From the NCBI RefSeq assembly GCF_001411555.2, contig NC_049903.1, positions 26,982,270-27,046,269 of the forward strand: a stretch of DNA of 64,000 bases, read 5' to 3'. A model generated the notes under the pieces. The model ran no database searches. It was not told the origin of the DNA and saw only the letters and a program-made list of their open reading frames with translations. Below are positions 56,225 to 64,000 of this stretch, piece after piece (position 1 is the first letter of the stretch; each line of letters starts with the position of its first letter). Origin of the DNA: Juglans regia. Lineage: Eukaryota; Streptophyta; Magnoliopsida; Fagales; Juglandaceae. The position numbers and the translations under genes are program-made.

Positions 56225-58724
56225 AACAAAATAACTTTTTAGTTTTAGAAGTGTTGGATCGGTGTCCAATGCAAAAAATTTCAAACCTTGGGATTCATAT
56301 ATATTATACACCTGTCCCGCCTTATTTTCCACATCTACCCCGATACTCTCTCTCTCTTCTCTGTGAAATTGTTGCCGCCACTCTGCCACAGTACGGCTGC
56401 TGCCGCGCCGTCTCCTCGTTGCCGGTAAAAAGGTGTGTCTGTCTCTCTCTCCTTCGTCTGACCTCTGTCTCTGTCTCTCACTCTCTATACTCTATAGCTC
56501 TCACTCCGTCTCACTCTCTCTCCCTCCGTGATTAGGCTGCCGCACCTTGTCGCCGTGCCAGCCCATGGCAGTGCCCCACCTCCTGCGGTACGCTCTCTCC
56601 TTCTATCTTTTTCATACTCTGTGTCTCTTATAAGCATATGCTTATACCAGATCCACTTCTTCCAGCTGACTTGCTGTCCGTGTACCCACACGAGTCTTCA
56701 AGCTGATTTCGTAGAGAATCCAACTGGTTTGGTAGCAGACCATACAGCTCTTATATATCGGGCCCTTACTTCAGAAACAAAGGGTTTGAAGCAATCTGTC
56801 TAGCTAATTCCACACCTAGGGTTTTGTAACATATTATAAGCTCCTTGTTCCTCCACATATTGACTCATTACTTGAGGTATTTTAGACCATGTTGATACTA
56901 AATTTTGTCGTGGCATAGTGGCTGTATCATAGATCTATACTCTTGCAATGACATCTTATTAATGTAAAGTATAGATGAGTTGTCGCCAAGCAGATAAAAA
57001 TGGTTTAATTTACCTCATCTAAACATTTGGGTTTAGGGACGCTATGGATATATAACTTGAGAGAGATTTGCAACAATGGACGCTATGGCACTACACTACT
57101 GCCAAAAGTGGGGAATCTTCCTGCTACCAATTAGCTTGTAAGCTTTTCTGTTTGTTTGTTTACTTATAGCCATTAGTTTGTTTCTTAGATGATGAATTTA
57201 AGTGTTGTGCTGCCCTGAAAATTTTATTCTATAGCCTTATTACAGCTAGTATCTGCTAAAAACACTTGCTGAAAAACCAGAAAACACCTCTTCTCATTCA
57301 AAACCTCCCATTAAGTTACATATACTACAAAACAAAGAAAAATTGTTACAGACTACTTATTTACATCTCAAATTTTCTAAATCAGCTCTTTCTAATATCA
57401 ACAACCCCTTACAGCTTCAGGAGGTTGAGACCTATCCAAACACAGCCCTGAATTCCCTTTATCACCTTCTTTAGCAAAAAAAAAAGGAATCTGCAATCTG
57501 ATTGTTTTGCCATATGCATAAACGCATGAACATATAAACTTCTCTTGACTTCCAGAAAGAATATCATCCCAAACATTGAGCAGCTCCTGATGCACCCTCC
57601 TGCTCCATTTAGTCAAGAAACCACAAAATGAGAATCAAATACTAATTCAACAATGAGGAATTTCAACTTAACACACAGAAGCTGCAAACCCAAACAAAAA
57701 ACACCTTAACAAAATATCCACACCTTACGTAAAATATTATTATTATTCCCATATATATGAACTTTAGAGTATTAATTAATGGATTCTAGTTTTTCCCCAA
57801 AACGACCAACTTACTAATTGATATGGGCCTCTAATTCTAGTGGATTGTCTTTCCCAGACCATCATCAAATTGAAATGGCCAAGAATATTCTTGGATCCAG
57901 TTAGCTACCTATAACTATAATAATCCATAAACATAACCTGCATATGGTTATGTGGTGAGAATTAGTGGAGTTATATGATTAAAGAGCAAGTTACTTTCTA
58001 TCTCAAAACTTATCATCATTATTCATACTTGCTGACGTGGTATCTGATCAATGGGTGCGATTGAGGATAATAGAATTTAAAATAAACAATATCATTTTTC
58101 TCAAAATTTATCATCTACATACAAGACGCATACTTGTTGCGTGGCATATTTCAAGTGACTGTAAATTATCCATTTAATTGATTGATATATCAATAAATAT
58201 GATTGAGAATAATAAATATGATTGAGAATAATAAACTTATTGAGAAAAAAAATGATTGAGAATAATAAAATTTAAAATGACAAAGGTCATTTTCTCGATT
58301 AAATTATGAATAACAAGTACTTTGGAGATATATATCTTGAACCCAATAAAGAGTACCTTGGAGCTAAATTAGAATCGAACTCTTATATGATTGAAATACC
58401 TGAAAAAAAAAAAGTGAGACCCTTCTGACCTGCTGGCTTTCTGCAGGAAAACTTAATATAGAAAGCAGCTGAAAAATAGTGAGTTGCCTTTGAAAGTCGA
58501 AGCAGATAGTTATAAAGGAGATCTCTACATATCAGGTCTAGCTTAAGCTCCATTGATTGGTTATAATTCACGTACGTACGGACTAATCAAAGGTATGTAT
58601 GATCCATGCATCCATATATATAATCCATCTGATGTAATTCATGGTTCTCTCTCTTTCTCTCTCTGTGCCTCCTTTTGTTGTTTGTTATCTTCGTTGTCTT
58701 GATCACATAGTCATATACTTTTGG

Positions 58725-58725
<1 letters not shown>
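56225..58725. other. Region with one possible promoter and leader, no confirmed gene
   Basis: CATATATATTATACACC at about 56297 is followed by a CT-rich and CCG-containing stretch to about 56590 with CCCATGGCAGTGCCCCACC at 56561 and a possible donor GGTACGC. This looks like the start of a plant transcription unit or a gene fragment, but no downstream exon is recognisable. The rest to 58725 shows nothing I can assign. Confidence 0.35.

Positions 58726-58754
<29 letters not shown>
58726..58754. repeat. (AT)n microsatellite
   Basis: About 14 AT units immediately before a perfect 50-bp tandem duplication. Confidence 0.9.
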
Positions 58755-58757
<3 letters not shown>

Positions 58758-58850
58758 TAACAGATAATGATCATCTACTTAATTCATATATTTCTTATAT
58801 ATATGATTAACAGATAATGATCATCTACTTAATTCATATATTTCTTTTCT
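58751..58850. repeat. Perfect 50-bp tandem duplication
   Basis: The 50 bases from ATATGATTAACAGATAATGA (58751) are followed by a second copy starting at 58801. The copies are the same throughout except for the last few bases. Confidence 0.9.
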
Positions 58851-58872
58851 AAGACTATTAATACAACGTCCC

Positions 58873-58903
<31 letters not shown>

Positions 58904-58906
58904 GGG
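58873..58906. repeat. T10-G24 homopolymer pair
   Basis: Ten T (58873-58882) are followed directly by twenty-four G (58883-58906). Such a G run is rare in plant DNA and its length is prone to sequencing error. Confidence 0.9.
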
Positions 58907-59561
58907 CAGGAAGCCATACAATTAATTAAGAAGACGACACCCAAATTAGTCAGAAAAAGGCAGTTCCAATCACATTAGATTCGAACTTATAAGGTGAGGG
59001 AGATGATCATGATGAAGTACTAGTACTTTTTAAATCATAAAGCAAAATCAGCAAATTTATGCATATATATTTAGTCTACTTTGTTCACGTTATCGAACAA
59101 AAAACGTTGTTGATGATGCTTAACTAATTAAAAACCTGCTCTAGGGTATCCATGGATTGATTGATTAGGGATAATCCCCACTTCGGAGGTCTTTCATGGT
59201 ACGACCTTCTTTGGATGGCCCTTTATGGATTACGTCATTTACTTCAATTGCTCTTACCTTGTTTAGGACTTGTTTGGATGGCCCTTTATATTGCCTATTC
59301 TTGTGAAACTTCTAGCTTTATATGTCTTTTCGTAATTGTTGTCCATTATAGAGAGGGAGAGAAGAAGTGTCATGTGGAGCCTAAACAACTTGTGAGTCTC
59401 GAGAGTTATATCTTTTAGGGAAAAAAGCATATTGTTCACAAGAATGGCTCATTTCCTATACTTCTTATTTCCTAAATATGTTTTGCTCGTTATACATTAA
59501 GTTGCTCCACTCCTCTGGTTAATTGTAATCTACTACTTTTCCATTTATGTTTTTCTCGTAG
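58907..59561. other. Upstream part of the Spm-type gene, no other gene
   Basis: The word TTTGGATGGCCCTTTAT occurs twice, at about 59211 and 59273. The 85-codon open frame at 59161-59418 is not recognised. No CACTA terminus could be identified here. Confidence 0.4.
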
Positions 59562-61360
59562 ATGGACAGGAGTTGGATGCATATCACCGATAGATTGAAA
59601 TCCAGGGAATATGCCAAAGGCGTTAAAGATTTCATTACTTTCGCTCGATCTCATGCTATCGGCTGTGACAAAATTCGTTGTCCATGTAGGCTGTGCTCAA
59701 ATAATTATTGGCTACCTATAAGCATGATAGAACGTCATTTGTTCATTAAAGGGATTGATCCAAATTACACGGCGTGGATATTCCATGGCGACGAGGAAGC
59801 TTTGTCTGTTAGTGATGATTATGATTTGCAAGAATCTGAACTTGGTGATGAATACATTGATGACATTGATGTCATGTTGGAAGACATTCGGGCTGGGAAA
59901 TTCGGAAATGTTGCTTCAACCGAGTCATTCCATGCTAGGGTTTCCACGCCGGTCAAAACTCGGAAACGTGGGCGTGGACTAGGTAAGAGCACATCTTTTG
60001 ACCAACTGAGAAAGCATGGAAAGATATCTTTGAAGATCAAGGATGGGGAGACAGCACCTTGTTGTGAAAAGTGTACAATGTTTACAACAAGGGTTACATG
60101 GATATTGAAGCACCATGCTGACTTGAGTCACCCCAACTGGCACGACGTTCCAAATCACGAGAAGGACAAATTGGTTACTCGTGTTCGGGTGAGACCGCAG
60201 AAGCTCTGTTGTTTCTAATTCGGAGTTGAATAGACGATGCCTTATTTTAATGTTAATTTCTACATATGTATGTGTACTAAAATTTGATATGCTTTTTCTC
60301 AAGGCTGACTTCATCCTAGACTGGTCAAAAAAGAATCATCGCTCAACGGTGATGAAGACACTTTGGAAGAGATTCAATGCAATTCGGTATGATTTGCATA
60401 AAATCTACATGCAGTACAATACTCATGAAGAAGCACTCGCGAATGGGACGGAAATGGTGAACCCACAACGTGGGAGAAGTTATGTGCAAGATGGTCAAGC
60501 AAGGGCTTCAAGGTAAGGAGAGTTTTTGGATTCATAATAAATTATTTTGGTACTGCTTTGTAATGTTGTGTTGAATATGATGATTGAATTAATACAATGA
60601 TCTAATGTTGGATTATGCATTATGAGTTGCAGATGATATCTGATCGAAATAAATGTAATAGGCAGAAGCAACAAACTAACCACACTGCTGGAAGAACCTC
60701 ATTTGTGCGGTTACTGGAAATAAGGGTAAGAATTAAAGAGTATGCTGGTAGATATACATATTGTTTTTAACACCGTACATCTGTCATTTGGTTTTCTTAT
60801 CTTTTTGTATTTGCAGTATGAGACTGAGCCTAATCTGATTGATTTCTTTAAAGATGTTCGGTGGTCAAAGAAAAAAGGGAAATTTGTGACTCCTATGACT
60901 GAAGAGCATTATGTGAGTGTATAGTAATTCTGGTAAGAAATGAAGCCATTTAATTCCATTTGATGAATATTTCTAATCATGTTGGGGATTGGTTGAATAG
61001 AACTTGATGGTTGCAAAGTTAGACCAGCTGGAGCCTGAAAACCGCACTAAAGAGGCGGCAGCAGAAATTTTTAGGGAGGTCTTGGGCCACAGGCCAGGGT
61101 ATGTAAGGGGGTTGGGAGAGATGGTTATGCCTAAGTCATCCAAAGATAACACTGAAGAATGGATTACAAAATTAGCAGCAGCTGCAGAAAAGCACGAGAA
61201 AGATACTCAGTATTACAAGAGCCTACTGGATGAATTAAGGGGGGATGTAAGGGTACTCTTGGAGAAGCAAGCAAAGTACGATAATTTTTTTAGTACATAC
61301 ATGTCAAAAAGGCAGTCCCATGGAGAGTCTCATAGAGAGGCTGATCAGGGAGCTGCATAG
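59562..61360 (+). pseudogene. Spm/En-type transposase accessory gene (PF13963 + PF03004), frameshifted
   Basis: Such genes encode a DNA-binding accessory protein of CACTA elements. Exons inferred: 59562-60188, 60304-60512, 60633-60725, 60817-60912 and 61001-61360, all with GT/AG borders. The first starts MDRSWMHITDRLKSREYAKG and has CPCRLCSNNYW, the transposase-associated zinc-like domain. Later exons carry ADFILDWSKKNHRSTVMKTL, MISDRNKCNRQKQQTNHTAG, FFKDVRWSKKKGKFVTP and REVLGHRPGYVRGLGEMV of the plant Ptta/En/Spm transposase family. A one-base loss at about 60463 shifts the frame before the WEKLCARWSSKGFK part. The end of the protein is a charged coiled-coil-like region and stops at TAG. 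No DDE transposase is nearby. Confidence 0.85.
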
Positions 61361-62470
61361 CTGCTGCTTTTGCGAAAGAAACAATTTTTTGCTATTTTGG
61401 GTTTGGTCCTGACCAAACTTGCATATACCATCATTCCTCAAAGATCTAACATTTTGTTTGTAGTCAGATTGTTGTGGGGCAGTCAGGATTTTTTTGGAAT
61501 GTTCTTTTGGAGCTGGCTATACTTATGTGATGGGTTGTGCATGGTGTTACAATTGGAAGTCAAACCTGATCAGCTTTGAGTTGGCTCAATATAGGTAAAC
61601 AGCATACTCCTTCCATCATGTTAGATGTAATGCATTATACACCAATTGTTAGGGCATATACTTGTTCACATGTTAGATTAACTTATTGTTAGTGCACAGA
61701 CTAATAATCAAAGAATTAGTGCATAGACTTGTTAACATGGTTGATGTCTTTTAACATGGTAGATTAACTTATTGTTAGTGCCTAGACTTTCTTCAAATGC
61801 TAAAAACACTGAAGGTTGAGGTGGATGTGCTTGGTGGGATATTACTCATTGCTCCATTTGGTTATTAGTGGTTTTTACATGAATGTAACTAGCATAAGAA
61901 CCTTTGGAGTGCTCCGTTTTATTAAAGGAAGCCGGTATATTTTGTATCTTCAGTTTAATGATATTACCATATTTATTTGGTGTAGATAGTGTTGATGAGG
62001 GGTGATTGTTCAATATGATTGCTGAACTTTCTGATGTTTACCTTGTATTGCTCTTCAGTAACTGGCAGCATGCTTACATGAAGAAGCTGGGTGGGTTGGT
62101 CAACACCATTGAGAAGCACGTACAGAAGATATGGACTGAATCTGGATGAGCAGCATGGTTAGAAAGAATTGGCATGGTATATGTGATCTACCATTGTGGC
62201 TATTTGGAAGATACTTTTGTGTGCTTAGAACAAATTGGGTTGTATGGTATCTTGGTGTCATTTTTATGAATGAATGTTGTTACAAATAGTTTCAAGATCG
62301 TTTAGATTATTTGTCAGTGTCATGAATGAATGTTGGTACAGGGAGCGGCTAATTATTTATTGTTTTGGCCAAATGAACGGAACTTCAATTGCAATTGTTT
62401 TAGAAAAGGTCAAAAAATCTAAATGATACTCTGCAGGTATTTCAACCAAATTTTCTGAATGTGAAACATC
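61361..62470. other. 3' part of the Spm-type element, no gene
   Basis: Low-complexity repeats of TTAGTGCATAGACTTGTTA type occur at about 61690-61790 (TTAACTTATTGTTAGTGC twice). At about 62058-62150 a short codon-like stretch follows TTCAG, but no family can be named. Confidence 0.4.
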
Positions 62471-62479
62471 AAATTTATT

Positions 62480-62800
62480 TCTGGCGATTTCCGGTAAAAC
62501 ACCGCAGCAAAAGTTGTTCTGTAATGTTGACATTTTCATTTCCGGCGAATACTTGTCGCCGCAAAAAGTAGTGATTACAATCCCAGCAAAAAAACCATGC
62601 CAAAAACTATTGCGGCGCACCCTCTTCACGGCAAAAAAGGCCATGTAACAAATTTTATTCACGGCGAGAGGTATTCGCCGCTAGAAGATATTAGCCTCGA
62701 AAAAAGGTCGCTGCTTTTTCTAATTGGCGGCGATATACTCGCCGATAAAGATGCTAGATTTTGCTCATTTTGGCACTGTATTGGCGACTAATTCTGGACG
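62480..62800. repeat. Cluster of CGGCGA hairpins, likely CACTA subterminal region
   Basis: Three inverted repeats share the same six-base stem: CGGCGA-7 bp-TCGCCG at 62543-62561, the same with a 7-bp loop at 62662-62680, and with a 5-bp loop at 62728-62744. Single GGCGA or GCGGCG words occur at about 62482, 62612 and 62785. Spm/CACTA elements carry clustered short subterminal repeats that the accessory protein binds, so this is probably the right end of the element carrying the gene above. Confidence 0.65.
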
Positions 62801-64000
62801 TATTTTCTGCGATATGGCCTACCATTTAACCTTTTCATCTAAATAGTTTTTCTATTCTTTCTAAGAGAAGTGATATTTGTACGATTAGTAGATCTAGTTG
62901 GAATTGGACAAAAGGAGTTAATTGCCAAAACTTTTAAAGGATTAACTTACTAAAATTGAAAATTGAGGGAGCAAGAAATGATATTTGCAGTAGTAGAGTG
63001 CGCAAGCGCCTTGTAATTTTGTTTGAAAAAAAATAAGTAAATGTGAAATTTATATGAAAAAAAATTAATTTTGTAATAATGAACTTTACTCTTTTTCAAA
63101 ACAATTGTGCGACACTTAAACATTTTATGACTGTACATAGAATTACTCTTTAAAAAAAAAAGAAAAAAAACTATATAAGAGCAGGTAGCAGCTGCCTGAT
63201 AAACCTCCTTTCCCAAACTGAGTTTTAATGCATGCGGTGCTCGATTTGACTCATTGCCAAACCGAAATGATCCAATTAGTTGCATTAATAACCCCATAAC
63301 TAATAAACTAAGTAAGTCGAAGACATCATCACTTGGAAACTTTCTGCATGTGACAATATTCTTATCCAACACTCAATCAATCTTTGTCGCTCCTTTTCAT
63401 AACTGTTGCTTAGTCAATGTTGTTGATCTTATATATATATATATATATACACGACACAAATTAAATGAATAGGTTCTTTAATTTGAAGTGTGAAAATGGG
63501 AATGTCCGTCGTCCATGCATGCAACAAAGCTGCTTTCCTTCAAAAGTCGTCACTAAAATAGGGCAGCCGACGTTAATTCTTCCTAATTCATCGCGGACTA
63601 TACCTTTGGCATCTTTTAAAGCAAATGACATTAACTTTTGACAAATCTGGGAAGGGTTTGTTTTAATGACTTGACTTGAACGGCGTTTTCCCCCCCATTT
63701 TCATTCAATTCTGCCTGGTTTAAACATCCTTTCAACATTCGCTTTTGCTTATATGGCCTTTTCACATTTTAACCAAATTTCAACCAAAAACTTTACAAAA
63801 TTGACACCTCAACAACCAAAACATCCTCTGGCTCGATCATCATAAAATGTCGCCAAACACACAACAAAATGCTTGAGAAAACTGGGACCCAACAAAGTTA
63901 GCAAACTGTCCCAAGTTATTATCTATAGATAGCACAAGACTTATCGTCGATACCATGCACCTTTGTTCATGGGGTGACAAGTAGCTAGTGGCCCCAACAC
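62801..64000. other. Intergenic to window end, no gene seen
   Basis: AT-rich with A runs and a short (TA)n at about 63431-63449. The minus-strand 140-codon open frame (63372-62950) is hydrophobic and low in complexity, with no recognised domain. Confidence 0.45.

Noticed and set aside
62950..63372. 140-codon minus-strand open frame
   Set aside because: Low-complexity Phe/Tyr/Lys-rich translation of AT-rich DNA, without family resemblance.

Overview
This is nuclear DNA of a flowering plant. It has intron-split genes, plant-type Ty3/gypsy and Ty1/copia retrotransposons, TRIM, hAT, Mutator and Spm-type transposons, and many (CT)n, (AT)n and (CA)n microsatellites. The style of the copia gag and the long gypsy LTRs would fit a woody eudicot such as one of the Fagales, but the species cannot be fixed from the sequence. 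I see no prokaryotic genes, CRISPR array, rRNA or tRNA gene.

The only clear host genes are two tandem copies, same strand, of a clade-III cyclic nucleotide-gated channel (CNGC15-like). Copy 1 (1-3628) enters from the left edge without its 5' exons. Copy 2 (28086-32288) is nearly complete. Exon sizes match one for one, except that copy 2 has lost 30 bp in the conserved C-linker. The duplicated block also covers several hundred bp of 3' flank (to about 4203 and about 33046).

The 24 kb between the copies is mostly transposons. From 4204 to about 18.9 kb a degenerate minus-strand gypsy element (A) is split by a plus-strand copia element (B), which is itself split by an internally deleted gypsy with 3.3-kb LTRs (C). 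A short ClpB/Hsp100 gene fragment lies in the gypsy A leader. From 18.9 to 27.4 kb come a compositionally odd non-coding stretch, an inverted copy of a long LTR family (F) and a hAT-type non-autonomous element (25824-26438).

Downstream of copy 2 lie a TRIM element with perfect TSDs (33229-33541), a structurally complete but coding-dead gypsy element (E, 34033-40254, TSD TATTT) carrying a MITE with 53-54-bp tandem repeats, a solo LTR of family F (41131-43625, TSD CAAAG), a second diverged F copy (about 44.9-47.1 kb), two more hAT-type elements (47217-48048 and 52857-55329) and a Mutator-type MITE (55961-56215, 9-bp TSD). From 59.5 to 61.4 kb there is a five-exon Spm/En-type transposase gene with a frameshift, followed by a cluster of identical-stem hairpins.

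Functionally, only the channel genes look like working host genes. They would encode plasma- or nuclear-membrane Ca2+-permeable channels regulated by cyclic nucleotide and calmodulin. Everything else supported here is mobile DNA or its relics. I found no convincing new multi-gene system. The most notable signals are the lesion in channel copy 2, the nesting order, the captured gene fragments and the hairpin array.
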